DNA of 64,000 nucleotides from an uncultured Christensenellaceae bacterium (GCA_910588425.1 CAJUPM010000008.1:1-64000), one strand, 5' to 3'; positions 16,600-25,513 are shown, counted from the stretch's first letter. Notes: a model not told the origin generated them from the letters alone. Translations and numbers: made by a program.

Positions 16600-17469
16600 A
16601 TGGAATCGGCAGCTCTGATTGTAGAAGGCGGCGGGATGCGCGGCGTATATGCCGCGGGCGTGATGGATTTTTTTCTGGATAAAAAGCTCTGCTTTGCGGC
16701 GGCCTATGGCGTATCGGCCGGGGCAGGGCATCTTTGCAGCTTTCTTTCCGGCCAGAGGGGGCGCGCTGTGGCCATCAATCTGGATTATCTGGGCGATAAG
16801 CGCTATTGCAGCCTCCATAGCCTGATTAGAACAGGAGACCTGTTTGGCGCGGATATGCTCTATAACATCATCCCCAACCAGCTGAATTTATACGATTACG
16901 CCGCCTTTGCCGCAAATCCCACGCGCTTTTTCGCCGCCGTTACCAACTGCCGGACGGGCCAGGCCGAATACCTGCCCATTTTGGATATGAAGCGGGATAT
17001 CATCAAAGTGCGGGCCAGCAGTTCTCTGCCCATGCTGGCGCGGATGGTGGAAATCGATGGGCAAAAATACCTGGACGGCGGCATGGCGGATAGCATTCCC
17101 CTACAAAAATCCATGGCAGACGGCAACCGGAAAAACGTCCTTATCTTAACCCAGCACGACGGCTATATCAAAGGGCCAAACCGGGCTATGGGGCTGATTG
17201 CCATGAAATACCGCAAATATCCTGGGCTGGTGGAAGCGACGCGCACCCGGCATATCCGCTATAACCAGGCGCTGGAGCTGATTCGGCAGGAAAAGGAGCG
17301 GGGCAATGCCTTCGTCATCCAGCCGCGGCATCCCGTGCAGATTGGGCGGGTGGAGAAAAACCGCGAAAAACTCTGGGCGCTTTACGAGGAGGGCTATGCC
17401 GATGCCCAGCGCTGCTGGCCCGAGCTTCAGGCTTTTCTGCAAAAGGCGGCGGAGCAGAGCGGGCAGTAG
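16600..17469 (+). CDS. Patatin-like phospholipase family protein
   Basis: A 289-residue acyl hydrolase of the patatin/RssA type. The oxyanion loop is VEGGGMRGVYAAG (residues 8-20), the nucleophile is Ser39 in GVSAG, and the catalytic Asp is D159 in YLDGGMAD. No signal peptide is present, so it acts in the cytosol, likely on membrane lipids. ATG 16600 has GGGAGAGAAGC before it and gives the conserved start; upstream in-frame codons run through the previous gene and are ignored. It stands alone between two terminators. Confidence 0.92.
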   Translation: MESAALIVEGGGMRGVYAAGVMDFFLDKKLCFAAAYGVSAGAGHLCSFLSGQRGRAVAINLDYLGDKRYCSLHSLIRTGDLFGADMLYNIIPNQLNLYDYAAFAANPTRFFAAVTNCRTGQAEYLPILDMKRDIIKVRASSSLPMLARMVEIDGQKYLDGGMADSIPLQKSMADGNRKNVLILTQHDGYIKGPNRAMGLIAMKYRKYPGLVEATRTRHIRYNQALELIRQEKERGNAFVIQPRHPVQIGRVEKNREKLWALYEEGYADAQRCWPELQAFLQKAAEQSGQ

Positions 17470-17501
17470 AGCCATGCGGCAAAGCAAAGAAGAGAAACCA
17501 A

Positions 17502-17531
17502 AAAAGGAACTGCCGGGATGCAGTTCCTTTT
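17502..17531. terminator. Bidirectional terminator
   Basis: AAAAGGAACTGC / GCAGTTCCTTTT, a perfect 12-bp stem with a 6-base loop, serves the patatin gene and the convergent Xre gene. Confidence 0.88.
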
Positions 17532-17543
17532 CCTTTGCCCGCA

Positions 17544-17861
17544 CTATTTTTGCCCGCTTTTCCTTGCTTGGAGCAGGTGGAGCGCCAGACTGCTCATGCC
17601 GATGCCCAGCAGTGCGATGCCGAGAATCTCCTCTGCCCGGCTATTCTGCTTTTGCGCCGATTCGCCGCACAGCTCTTGGACTGTCGTCCCCAGCGTTTCC
17701 GCCAGTTTGGGCAGAGAATCGATATCCGGGCGGGATAGCCCCCGCTCCCATTTGGAGACAGCTTTGTCCGTCACGTTCATTTTCTCTGCCAAATCACCCT
17801 GCGTCATGCCCAGCGCCATCCGCAAACCGCGGATGCGCTCTCCCATATGCCTGATTGCCAT
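17544..17861 (-). CDS. Xre-family helix-turn-helix regulator with C-terminal membrane-like helix
   Basis: A 105-residue protein. The Cro/CI-type HTH spans about residues 6-62 (IRGLRMALGMTQGDLAEKM, then VSKWERGLSRPDIDSLPKL). The last ~30 residues contain a hydrophobic segment (ILGIALLGIGMSSLALHLL) that could tether it to the membrane. Such small Xre proteins with one hydrophobic tail are common in clostridia and usually control a neighbouring gene or themselves. The target is not evident. GGAGGGAG precedes the ATG. Confidence 0.85.
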   Translation of the reverse strand: MAIRHMGERIRGLRMALGMTQGDLAEKMNVTDKAVSKWERGLSRPDIDSLPKLAETLGTTVQELCGESAQKQNSRAEEILGIALLGIGMSSLALHLLQARKSGQK

Positions 17862-17884
17862 AATGCTCCCTCCTTGCTGCCCCT

Positions 17885-17913
17885 ATCTTACGCTTTCCCC
17901 TTTGCAAACGCAA
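17885..17913 (-). promoter_or_regulatory. Promoter of the Xre-family gene
   Basis: Minus strand TTGCGT (17913-17908), 17-bp spacer, TAAGAT (17890-17885). Confidence 0.6.
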
Positions 17914-17974
17914 CCGACGGCCAGTTTCCGCAGGTAAACCGCTGGTTGAGCGGCAAGCCGATGCCGGCCATCAA

Positions 17975-18014
17975 AAAAATGCGGCGCCAGCCGGAAAACC
18001 TGCGCCGCATTTTT
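17975..18014 (-). terminator. Terminator of the feoA-feoB operon
   Basis: Thirteen-bp stem AAAAATGCGGCGC / GCGCCGCATTTTT with a ~14-base loop. It sits immediately after the last small gene of the operon. Confidence 0.88.
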
Positions 18015-18017
18015 GCT

Positions 18018-18188
18018 CTATTTTTCCCCAGGATTTTTGCCTTTGGGCCGCTTTTTGCACTGAGCAGAGAAAGCACAGGCCGAGCAGTCTCCGCCGCAGG
18101 AGCCCGCGCCGTGTTTTTTGACGAAGCGCCAGGCGAAAAAGCAGGCGGCGGCCAGCGCGGCGATGAGCAGATAATCCCAGATATTCAT
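18018..18188 (-). CDS. FeoB-associated Cys-rich membrane protein
   Basis: A 56-residue protein: one N-terminal membrane helix (IWDYLLIAALAAACFFAWRFV) followed by a Cys cluster CGGDCSACAFSAQC and a basic tail. This matches the small FeoB-associated family commonly found last in clostridial feo operons, where it is thought to help iron transfer. AAAGGA precedes the ATG at 18188; a start further upstream would run into feoB. Iron binding by its four cysteines is an inference. Confidence 0.9.
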   Translation of the reverse strand: MNIWDYLLIAALAAACFFAWRFVKKHGAGSCGGDCSACAFSAQCKKRPKGKNPGEK

Positions 18189-18207
18189 GTAAAATCCTTT
18201 CGCTGGG

Positions 18208-20214
18208 CTAAAATCCCAGAATGAGCCCGATGGTATAGACCAAAAACGCCGCAAGCCATGCCACCGCGCACTGGGTTATCACGACGCCCAGCGTGGAGCT
18301 GCGCTTGCCCAGCTCCTGATTCATGGCGCCGACTGCCGCAACGCAGGGCGTATAGAGCAGCGTGAAAACCAGGAAAGAGAGGGCCGAGAGCGGGGAGAAC
18401 ATGCCGGATAGAACCGCGGGCAGCGTCTCCAGCGAGGAACCCGTGAGGATGGAGAGCGTGCTGACCACGGCCTCCTTGGCGGAAAAGCCGGTGATCAGCG
18501 CGCTGGCCGCCCGCCAATCCGCAAAGCCCAGCGGAGTGAAAATGGGCGCGATGAGCTTGCCGATGCTGCCCAGCATGGAGGTTTCGCTGTTCTCCACATA
18601 GTTGAATCGGAAATCGAAGCTCTGCAAAACCCAGATGATGACCGTCGCCAGCAGGATGACGGTGAACGCCTTTTTGAGGAAATCCTTGGCCTTTTCCCAC
18701 ATATGCAGCGAGACGCTCTTGGCCGAAGGCAGGCGGTAGGAGGGCAGCTCCATGACGAAGGGAACTGGGTTGCCCCGGAATTTGGTCCCTTTTAAAATGA
18801 GCGCGGCTATGATGCCGGCCAGAATGCCGAATATGTAAAGGCCGATGGTAACCAACGCGGCACAGCCCGGGAAAAAGGCGGCGGAAAACATGGCATAGAT
18901 GGGCAGCTTGGCACTGCACGACATGAAGGGCACCAGCAGGATGGTCATCTTGCGATCCCGATCCGAGGAGAGCGTGCGCGTGGATAAAATCGCCGGGACA
19001 GAGCAGCCAAAGCCCACCAGCATGGGGACGAAACTGCGCCCGGAAAGCCCCAGGCGGCGCAATGGTTTATCCATGATAAAGGCGATGCGCGCCATATAGC
19101 CGCTGTCTTCCAAAAGCGAGAGCAGGAAAAACAGAATAATGATGACGGGCAAAAACGAGAGCACGCTGCCCACGCCCGCGCAGACGCCGTCGATGAGCAG
19201 GGACTGCAAAATGGGGTTGATCTCGGCATAGATGAGCAGGCCCTCAAAGCCGTCGATGGCCAGCTGAACGCCCTCTGCCAGCAAATCCTGGAAGAAAATG
19301 CCGATGGGGCCAAACGTGATCCAAAATACGGCAAACATGATGGCGACGAAGATGGGAAGCGCCCAGATGCGGTGCGTCAGCAGGCTGTCGATCTTGAGCG
19401 AACGCAGCTGCTCCCGGCTCTGCTGGGCTTTCACCACGGTTTTCTCGCAGAGCTCCTCGATATAGGAATAGCGCATATCTGCCAGAGCGGCCAGGCGGTC
19501 TGTGCCCAGATCGCTCTCCATTTCCCGGACGATGTGATCCACGATATCCAGCTCGTTTTCGTTGATATTGAGGGCGGCTATGGTCGGCTCGTCGCCCTCG
19601 ACCAGCTTGGTTGCCGCAAAACGCACGGGAATTTTGCTGGCCTCGGCATGATCTTCGATGAGATGGCAGAGCGCGTGAATCGCCTTATGCACCGGCCCGG
19701 AGCAAAAATCCAGCCGCCGGGGCAGCCGCTTTTTCTCGCCCGCGGCGATGGCCGCAGAGACGAGATCTTCGATGCCCTCGTTTTTGCTGGCCGAGATGGG
19801 AACGCACGGGATGCCCAGCTCGGCCGAAAACTTGCCGAGATCGATGCTGCCGTGATTGGCGCGGACTTCGTCCATCATATTCAGCGCCAGCACCATGGGA
19901 ATATTCAGCTCCAGAAGCTGGAGTGTCAGATAGAGATTGCGCTCGATATTCGTCGCGTCGATAATATTGATGATGGCATCCGGGTGCTCATGCAGCAGGA
20001 AATCCCGGGTAACGACCTCCTCTGAAGTATAGGGAGAGAGCGAATAGATGCCGGGGAGGTCCACCACGATCATCTCCGGGTGCTTTTTGACGATGCCCTC
20101 TTTGCGCTCGACGGTAACCCCGGGGAAGTTGCCCACATGCTGGTTGCTGCCCGTCAGCTGGTTAAACAGGGTGGTCTTGCCGCAGTTCTGGTTGCCGGCG
20201 AGTGCGAAGATCAT
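18208..20214 (-). CDS. feoB: Ferrous iron transporter B
   Basis: Fe(II) uptake across the cytoplasmic membrane, 668 residues. The N-terminal G domain shows G1 GNQNCGKTT (7-15), G3 DLPG and G4 NMMD. A helical GDI-like spacer follows, then a multi-helix membrane domain with two Gate motifs, including the Cys-bearing GFGCSVPA and MSCSAKLPIY segments. feoA overlaps its start by four bases and a Cys-rich helper follows 20 bases behind. Iron-dependent control is likely through the dyads upstream of feoA. Confidence 0.98.
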   Translation of the reverse strand: MIFALAGNQNCGKTTLFNQLTGSNQHVGNFPGVTVERKEGIVKKHPEMIVVDLPGIYSLSPYTSEEVVTRDFLLHEHPDAIINIIDATNIERNLYLTLQLLELNIPMVLALNMMDEVRANHGSIDLGKFSAELGIPCVPISASKNEGIEDLVSAAIAAGEKKRLPRRLDFCSGPVHKAIHALCHLIEDHAEASKIPVRFAATKLVEGDEPTIAALNINENELDIVDHIVREMESDLGTDRLAALADMRYSYIEELCEKTVVKAQQSREQLRSLKIDSLLTHRIWALPIFVAIMFAVFWITFGPIGIFFQDLLAEGVQLAIDGFEGLLIYAEINPILQSLLIDGVCAGVGSVLSFLPVIIILFFLLSLLEDSGYMARIAFIMDKPLRRLGLSGRSFVPMLVGFGCSVPAILSTRTLSSDRDRKMTILLVPFMSCSAKLPIYAMFSAAFFPGCAALVTIGLYIFGILAGIIAALILKGTKFRGNPVPFVMELPSYRLPSAKSVSLHMWEKAKDFLKKAFTVILLATVIIWVLQSFDFRFNYVENSETSMLGSIGKLIAPIFTPLGFADWRAASALITGFSAKEAVVSTLSILTGSSLETLPAVLSGMFSPLSALSFLVFTLLYTPCVAAVGAMNQELGKRSSTLGVVITQCAVAWLAAFLVYTIGLILGF

Positions 20215-20471
20215 GCGCGGCCTCCCTTCTGCTGGGCAGACGCGGCCTGCGCGTCTGCGATTTGGATGCGCTGGGCGTCTTCCTTGCGCAGCGTCAGCTC
20301 ATAGCCGCGCAGGTGAATTTCGATGGGGTCTCCCAGCGGCGCCATTTTGCGCACGAAAACCTTAGTGCCCGGCGTGAGCCCCATATCCAAAAATCTGCGC
20401 CGCAATGCGCCTTCTCCGCCCACGGCCGCGATGGTGCCGCCCTGGCCGATTTGCAGATCGTCGAGTGTCAT
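20211..20471 (-). CDS. feoA: Ferrous iron transport protein A
   Basis: An 86-residue SH3-like protein that supports FeoB. The family core is visible as LRRRFLDMGLTPGTKVFV and GDPIEIHLRGYELTLRKEDA. The gene starts with an ATG behind GGAGGAGGC and overlaps feoB by ATGA, so translation is coupled. About 10 extra residues at the C-terminus are Gln/Ala-rich. Confidence 0.95.
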   Translation of the reverse strand: MTLDDLQIGQGGTIAAVGGEGALRRRFLDMGLTPGTKVFVRKMAPLGDPIEIHLRGYELTLRKEDAQRIQIADAQAASAQQKGGRA

Positions 20472-20490
20472 ACGATGCCTCCTCCAAAGT

Positions 20491-20506
20491 GTTAGCCGCG
20501 GCTAAC
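20491..20506. promoter_or_regulatory. Perfect 16-bp palindrome upstream of feoA
   Basis: GTTAGCCGCGGCTAAC lies between the feoA promoter and its ribosome site. TTAG/CTAA half-sites recall DtxR/IdeR-type metalloregulator boxes, so it may be an iron operator; that assignment is a guess. Confidence 0.5.
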
Positions 20507-20515
20507 TTCTGTGCC

Positions 20516-20548
20516 GATAAACGGGCAAGAATTTCTTGCCCGTTTATC
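20516..20548. promoter_or_regulatory. 33-bp perfect inverted repeat at the feoA transcription start
   Basis: Arms GATAAACGGGCAAGA and TCTTGCCCGTTTATC pair perfectly around three bases. It abuts the predicted -10 and spans the predicted start site. It could be an operator, a 5'-end stem-loop, or the terminator of the upstream spore germination gene, although no T-run follows on the minus strand. Confidence 0.6.
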
Positions 20549-20577
20549 AGTTTACACGCAGGCCCCGGCGCTGTCAA
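20549..20577 (-). promoter_or_regulatory. Promoter of feoA-feoB
   Basis: Minus strand TTGACA (20577-20572), 17-bp spacer, TAAACT (20554-20549). Confidence 0.75.
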
Positions 20578-20595
20578 GAAGAAGCATGGCGGATT

Positions 20596-22005
20596 TTAAC
20601 TATTTTTATTGCTCATGCGGCAGCGCACGAGCAGGCGCTTTAAGGCCGCGCCGTTGAAGGGGATGAGCGGATACAGATAGCTTTTGCCCGAGACGGTTTT
20701 ATTCGTCGCTAAAAGCAAAATGATGATGAGGATGCCGAGAATCAGCCCCCAAAGGTTGAGCAGCCAGGTGAGCACCAGCAGCATGATGCGGCAGAGGTTG
20801 AACGCATAGCCAAGCTCATAGCTGGGCTGGGCGAAGTTGCCCACGGCCACCAGGCCCATATACATGATCACTTCGGGCACGAACCAATGCGCCTGCACGG
20901 CGAAATCGCCCAAAATCAGCGCGCCGATGACGCTGAAGGAGTTGGAGAGAGAGTTTGGCGTGTTCAGCGAGGCCAGCTTGAGCCCGGAGAGCGCAAACTC
21001 GAAAAAGAGCAGCTGGGCGATGATGGGCACAGAGTTGGGCGTCTCGATCTGCACGAAGGTCAGCCAATCCGGCACCCACTGCGGGTTTTTGACCAGCAGA
21101 TACCAGACGGGCGTCAGGAAAATCGTCATGAAAAAGACGAAGGAGCGCACGAAGCGCAGGTATGTCCCGACCACAGGTGGGAAGCAGTAGTCGTTGCTGT
21201 CCTGCACGAAATCGAAAAAAGAGGCGGGCAGGATCATGACGGAGGAGGTGTTGTCGATGATCACGACAATGCTCCCCTCGGCAATGCTGGCGGCGGCCGC
21301 ATCCGGCCGCTCGGTATAGCGCACTTTTGGAAACGGGTTATACCAGCCTTTGTCCATCAGCGCCTCGTTCAGGCTCTCCTGCGCCATAGTCAGGGAATTG
21401 ACGTTTAGATGATCGATTTTGTCCTGCAGTTTTTTGAGGAAATCCTGGTCCACCTTTTCATTCAGATAGGCCAGCACGACGTTGGTCTTGGAGCGGGAGC
21501 CGACCATGTGCTTTTCCATGACGAGGTCTTCCGTGCGCATGCGGCGGCGGATGAGCGCGGTGTTTTGCACCAGAATTTCGCTGAAGCCGTCGTGCGAGCC
21601 GCGCAGCACTTTCTCATCCTCCGGCTCCTCGATGCCCCGGCTGGGGTAGGCCCAGGCGTCCATCAGAATCGCCTCGGGGAAGAGGTCGATAAACAGCACG
21701 ATAGAGCCCGTCAGAAGCTGGCGGGAGATATCGTCAAAATTGCCCGAGACGCTGGCCTCGGTATACGTGATATATTTTTCCAGAAACTGGCTGGGCGTGA
21801 TATCCTGCGGAATATCGCTGTTGGTCTCGTAGAGCATAAACCGGGTAACCTTCTCCAAAATGTCGTCTTTGGCGAACCCGTTTATCATATAAAGATAGGC
21901 CGTATGCCCATGGACGTCCAGCCGGCGCTTGATGATATCGAAACTTTTTTCCGTGCGCATCCGGTTGTCGAAAGATGCGATCTGCTCTTGCCACTTTGTT
22001 TGCAT
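20596..22005 (-). CDS. Spore germination protein, GerA/SpoVAF family
   Basis: A 469-residue member of the GerA-type A subunits. The soluble N-terminal domain shows AYLYMINGFAKDD, RGSHDGFSEILVQNTALIRRR and ASIAEGSIVVIIDN. Four or five membrane helices follow after ~residue 290, and the family's C-terminal KSYLYPLIPFN is present. The N-terminal wording and the lack of neighbouring gerB/gerC genes favour SpoVAF, a partner of the SpoVA dipicolinate channel, over a nutrient receptor; no other spoVA gene is adjacent. GGAGG decides the ATG at 22005. Confidence 0.88.
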   Translation of the reverse strand: MQTKWQEQIASFDNRMRTEKSFDIIKRRLDVHGHTAYLYMINGFAKDDILEKVTRFMLYETNSDIPQDITPSQFLEKYITYTEASVSGNFDDISRQLLTGSIVLFIDLFPEAILMDAWAYPSRGIEEPEDEKVLRGSHDGFSEILVQNTALIRRRMRTEDLVMEKHMVGSRSKTNVVLAYLNEKVDQDFLKKLQDKIDHLNVNSLTMAQESLNEALMDKGWYNPFPKVRYTERPDAAAASIAEGSIVVIIDNTSSVMILPASFFDFVQDSNDYCFPPVVGTYLRFVRSFVFFMTIFLTPVWYLLVKNPQWVPDWLTFVQIETPNSVPIIAQLLFFEFALSGLKLASLNTPNSLSNSFSVIGALILGDFAVQAHWFVPEVIMYMGLVAVGNFAQPSYELGYAFNLCRIMLLVLTWLLNLWGLILGILIIILLLATNKTVSGKSYLYPLIPFNGAALKRLLVRCRMSNKNS

Positions 22006-22114
22006 AAAAAACCTCCGTTCCCTCTTAAAATGCGCGAAATCGGCTGTGCTATGCGTATGAAAATGAAAAAAACGGGAAAAATAGGAAAACAAACCAAACA
22101 AAAGGAGACTTTTT

Positions 22115-22651
22115 ATGGAACTGAAAGATTCAAAGACACTGGAAAACCTGTATGCGGCCTTTGCCGGGGAGACGCAGGCCTGGGGCAAATACGGCTTTTT
22201 TGAGGCGCAGGCCAAAAAAGACGGCTACCAGCAGATCGCCTCTATCTTCCATGAGACGGCTAAAAACGAGGGCGCCCATGCGAAAATCTGGTTCAAATAC
22301 ATCATGGGCGGAATCGGCACGACCGAGCAGAACCTGAAGGATTCCGCCGAGACGGAGAATTACGAGTGGACGGAGATGTACCGCCAGTTCGCAGAGCAGG
22401 CAAAAGAGGAGGGCTTTGACGAGATCGCCCATAAATTCACGATGGTGGCCGAGATCGAGAAATCCCACGAAGAGCGCTATAAAAAGCTGCACGAGAATAT
22501 CAAAGAGGGCAAAGTTTTCTCCAGAAACGAAGGCGCAGTATGGGTCTGCAAAAACTGCGGCTATATCCATACGGGAGAGACGCCCCCGGAAGTCTGCCCG
22601 GTCTGCTCGCATGCAAAGGCGTATTTCGAGATCGAGGCAAAGAACTATTAA
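22115..22651 (+). CDS. rbr: Rubrerythrin
   Basis: Peroxide-reducing non-heme iron protein of anaerobes, 178 residues. An N-terminal ferritin-like four-helix bundle carries the diiron ligands (ENLYAAFAGE, the E..H motif of KNEGAHAKIW, and AEIEKSHEERY). A C-terminal rubredoxin-like domain has CKNCG and CPVCS. AAAGGAG precedes the ATG. Divergent from the spore germination gene and monocistronic, with its own terminator. Confidence 0.97.
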   Translation: MELKDSKTLENLYAAFAGETQAWGKYGFFEAQAKKDGYQQIASIFHETAKNEGAHAKIWFKYIMGGIGTTEQNLKDSAETENYEWTEMYRQFAEQAKEEGFDEIAHKFTMVAEIEKSHEERYKKLHENIKEGKVFSRNEGAVWVCKNCGYIHTGETPPEVCPVCSHAKAYFEIEAKNY

Positions 22652-22668
22652 AACAGCAGATTGGCACC

Positions 22669-22706
22669 AAGAATCCGGCAAAATTTTGCCGGGTTCTTTT
22701 TTTTTG
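22669..22706 (+). terminator. Terminator after rubrerythrin
   Basis: AAGAATCCGGCAA / TTGCCGGGTTCTT stem (one G-T pair) with an AATT loop and nine T. Confidence 0.9.
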
Positions 22707-22761
22707 AAAACTTTTATGTTAAACTGGAGGGGAGATTTGGAAAACCAATAGGAGGATTACT

Positions 22762-23991
22762 ATGGCAAAAAAAGAACTTGTTCTCATTGGCGCCGGAAAA
22801 ATCGGCCGGGGCTATATCGCCGATCTGTTCAACACTGCGGGATATAAGCTGACTTTTTTGGAATATTCCGAAGCGCTGGTGCAAAAGCTGCGCGCGCAGG
22901 GCTACTATACTGTTTTCCGTAGCCACAGCGATAAACCCGGCTATGACAAAGCGGTCATCCGGGGCTATGACGCCTTCTGCACGCAGACGGAATACGAGCA
23001 GTGCCTGAACGCCATTGCAAATACCAACTACGTCAGCATTCACGTTTTCCCGGGGGCATGCGAATCCATCGGGCATATGCTGGGCGATGCCGTCAAGCTG
23101 CGCTATCAAAACGGCAATACCGAGCCGCTAGATTTGCTGTTCTGCGTCAACTTCGTCTACCCCGGCGATATCTTCAAAAAGTATATGCTGGAGCGGCTGA
23201 ATGAGGAAGAAGCCGCCTTTATGCAGGAGCATGTGGGCTTTGTGGAATCCCTGGTCTACCGCCTGGGGGCAGACCCGATGCCCGATATGCGCGCGGAAGA
23301 CGAGCTTTCCATCCTCTCGGGCGACAACGACTATCTGCCCGTGGGCGACGAATGGAAGGGCGCGATTCCGGAGGGCGTCAAGCTGCCCGTGCGCGATCAT
23401 ATGCCGGCGCGGCTGGTGTATAAAATCTGGGCGGGCAACACGAGCCACCTGGCCAGCGCTTCCTTCGGCCAGAGAAAGGGCTATCAGTGGGCTTGGCAGA
23501 GCCAGAACGATCCGTATGTGAGAAAATGCGCGGCGTTCTGCGCCAGAGAGGCCAGCTGGGGCATCGCGACGGAGTTTGGCATGGAGGAGACGAATCTGCG
23601 CGAGCACCCCGAGGAGCGCTTCGATCCCGCTTCCGTCAACCCGGATGTGGAAGATCCGCTGACGCGCATCGCCCAGGATCCTAAGCGCAAGCTCGCCAGA
23701 AACGACCGCCTGGTCGGCCCGGCGCTTCTGTGCCTCAAGCATGGAAGAATCCCCTACTACCTGGCCCGCAGCGCGGCGATGATGTTCTATTTTGAGAGCC
23801 CGAAGGATGCGGCGGCGGTGGAGATTCAGGAATATCTGAAGGAAAACGGCATCGAGAAGGCAATCGAGAAATATTGCCAGCTGGATCGCTCCAAAAAGGA
23901 AGAGGAAATGCTCTTCCAGCTCATTTTGGCGCAGTATTTCGATGTGAACGAGGGCGACCATTTTGATATGCCCTACTACAAGAAAATATAA
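22762..23991 (+). CDS. Mannitol-1-phosphate dehydrogenase-family protein, array copy 1
   Basis: A 409-residue oxidoreductase of the polyol/mannitol-1-phosphate dehydrogenase family. The Rossmann motif is IGAGKIGRGY. Beta2 ends in FLEYS with Glu34, which favours NAD. CVNF corresponds to the conserved Asn region, and the catalytic set is K221, N226, H229 (KIWAGNTSH). RKLARNDRLVGPA marks the C-terminal domain. About 25 residues longer than E. coli MtlD. The substrate is unknown: no mtl transporter, PTS component or regulator adjoins. AGGAGG precedes the ATG. Closest in wording to copy 2 and followed by two terminators. Confidence 0.85.
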   Translation: MAKKELVLIGAGKIGRGYIADLFNTAGYKLTFLEYSEALVQKLRAQGYYTVFRSHSDKPGYDKAVIRGYDAFCTQTEYEQCLNAIANTNYVSIHVFPGACESIGHMLGDAVKLRYQNGNTEPLDLLFCVNFVYPGDIFKKYMLERLNEEEAAFMQEHVGFVESLVYRLGADPMPDMRAEDELSILSGDNDYLPVGDEWKGAIPEGVKLPVRDHMPARLVYKIWAGNTSHLASASFGQRKGYQWAWQSQNDPYVRKCAAFCAREASWGIATEFGMEETNLREHPEERFDPASVNPDVEDPLTRIAQDPKRKLARNDRLVGPALLCLKHGRIPYYLARSAAMMFYFESPKDAAAVEIQEYLKENGIEKAIEKYCQLDRSKKEEEMLFQLILAQYFDVNEGDHFDMPYYKKI

Positions 23992-24001
23992 CTTAGGCAA
24001 G

Positions 24002-24034
24002 ATGGCACCCGTCTCTTAAGCGGGTGCCATTTTT
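24002..24034 (+). terminator. Terminator after array copy 1
   Basis: ATGGCACCCG / CGGGTGCCAT stem with a 9-base loop and a T-run. Confidence 0.85.
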
Positions 24035-24130
24035 CGAGCAGCCGGGGGCACACCCTTGCTGATTGAAGCGTGGCAAAGCCGCGGCCTGTCGCGTGAAATG
24101 ACGGGGCAAGCCCCTTATTGAGCAGCATGA

Positions 24131-24156
24131 AAAACGGTCCCGGGGGACCGTTTTTT
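24131..24156 (+). terminator. Second terminator before array copy 2
   Basis: AAAACGGTCC / GGACCGTTTT stem, CGGG loop, six T. Nothing coding is seen in the ~95 bases between the two terminators. Confidence 0.85.
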
Positions 24157-24210
24157 ATTGGCCCGCCCGGGAGCGGCAAATCAGTAAAAAAATATCGTAG
24201 GGCAATGCTC

Positions 24211-24239
24211 TATACAGGGCCGGGCGGTTGTTATATAAT
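24211..24239 (+). promoter_or_regulatory. Promoter of array copy 2
   Basis: TATACA (24211-24216), 17-bp spacer, TATAAT (24234-24239). Confidence 0.6.
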
Positions 24240-24275
24240 AAGAAAGAGATTTGAATTTCATAGGAGGATGAAACA

Positions 24276-25505
24276 ATGGCGAAAAAACAGGCTGTTCTGA
24301 TTGGCGCGGGCAAAATTGGCCGCGGCTATCTTGCCGATCTCTTTTCACAAATTGGCTACCACCTGACGTTCCTCGAATACAGCGAGGAACTCGTCAAAAA
24401 AATGCGGGAGCAGGGGTATTATACCGTCAATATGGCGCATGCGGATGTGCCGGACGAAGTGTTCAAAATTTCAAACTACGACGCTTTCTGCACGCAGACG
24501 GAAGAGGAGCAGTGCGTCCGGGCGATTGCCGATACAAACTACGGCAGTATCCATGTGTTCCCGGGGGCATGCGAATCCATCGGGCATATGATCGGCAAGG
24601 CCATTCAGCTGCGCATCGCCGAGGGCAATCAGGAGACGCTGGATTTCCTCATCTGCGTCAACTTCCTAAAGCCCACGCAGATACTCAAAGGCTATATCAA
24701 TGAAGTGCTCTCCACGCCTGAGGAGCGGGCATACCTGGAGGAAAAAGTCGGCTTCTCGGAATGCCTGGTGCACCGCAACGGCATGGTGCCCACGCCGGAG
24801 CAGCTGGCAAAAGACCCGATTGCTGTCTATGCCGGGGATACGCCGCACCTGACGGCGGACGGCGAAGCATTCAAGGGCGAGCCGCCGGCGGGCATGAACC
24901 TGCATCTCATCGACAAGATGGAAGGCCGCCTGACGCAGAAAATCTGGAATATCAACATGCGGCACTGCTGCACGGCCTACTACGGCCGCAAGTTCGGCTA
25001 TACCTACTACGATGAATCCATCAGCAACCTGTATATCGTCCGCTGCCGGGATCTGGCGGCCAGCGAGGCCAACTTTGCGCTTTGCGCGGAATTTGGCTTC
25101 ACCATGCAGGAGCTGAAGGAAATTTTCCCCGAGAAGAAGGAGCGGTTCGACCCGGATAAGGTGGATCGCTCGGAAAAAGACCTGCTGGACCGCATCGGCG
25201 CAGACCCTATCCGCAAGCTGGCCAAGGGCGACCGCTTTATCGGCCCGGCGCTGGCCTGCCTGAGACACGGCAGAATGCCCTATTATTTGGCGCGCGGCGC
25301 GGCCATGGGCTACTACTTCAAAAATGAGAACGACCCGGCGGCCTGCGAGATTCTGGCCTATGTTGCCGAGCACGGCATCTGGGACGCTGTAACCAAATAT
25401 TCCGGTCTTTCGGATGATGAGCCCTGCGAGAGGCTCTTAAAGGAGCTGATCGTCGGCCATTACTACGAGGCAGGCGAGATGGATCCGTTCGATATTGAGT
25501 ATTAA
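24276..25505 (+). CDS. Mannitol-1-phosphate dehydrogenase-family protein, array copy 2
   Basis: 409 residues, the same length as copy 1 and its nearest paralog (shared HVFPGACESIGHM and FLEYSE). NAD motif IGAGKIGRGY, Glu34 at the end of beta2, catalytic K222, N227, H230 (KIWNINMRH) and RKLAKGDRFIGPALACLRHG are all intact, so it should be an active NAD-dependent polyol or sugar-phosphate dehydrogenase. It has its own TATAAT promoter, an AGGAGG site and a downstream terminator, so it is transcribed on its own. Substrate unknown. Confidence 0.85.
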   Translation: MAKKQAVLIGAGKIGRGYLADLFSQIGYHLTFLEYSEELVKKMREQGYYTVNMAHADVPDEVFKISNYDAFCTQTEEEQCVRAIADTNYGSIHVFPGACESIGHMIGKAIQLRIAEGNQETLDFLICVNFLKPTQILKGYINEVLSTPEERAYLEEKVGFSECLVHRNGMVPTPEQLAKDPIAVYAGDTPHLTADGEAFKGEPPAGMNLHLIDKMEGRLTQKIWNINMRHCCTAYYGRKFGYTYYDESISNLYIVRCRDLAASEANFALCAEFGFTMQELKEIFPEKKERFDPDKVDRSEKDLLDRIGADPIRKLAKGDRFIGPALACLRHGRMPYYLARGAAMGYYFKNENDPAACEILAYVAEHGIWDAVTKYSGLSDDEPCERLLKELIVGHYYEAGEMDPFDIEY

Positions 25506-25513
25506 AACGCGGG

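Noticed and set aside
20516..20548. Fur box at feoA
   Set aside because: The repeat begins with GATAA and ends with TTATC but lacks the compact 19-bp Fur box layout.
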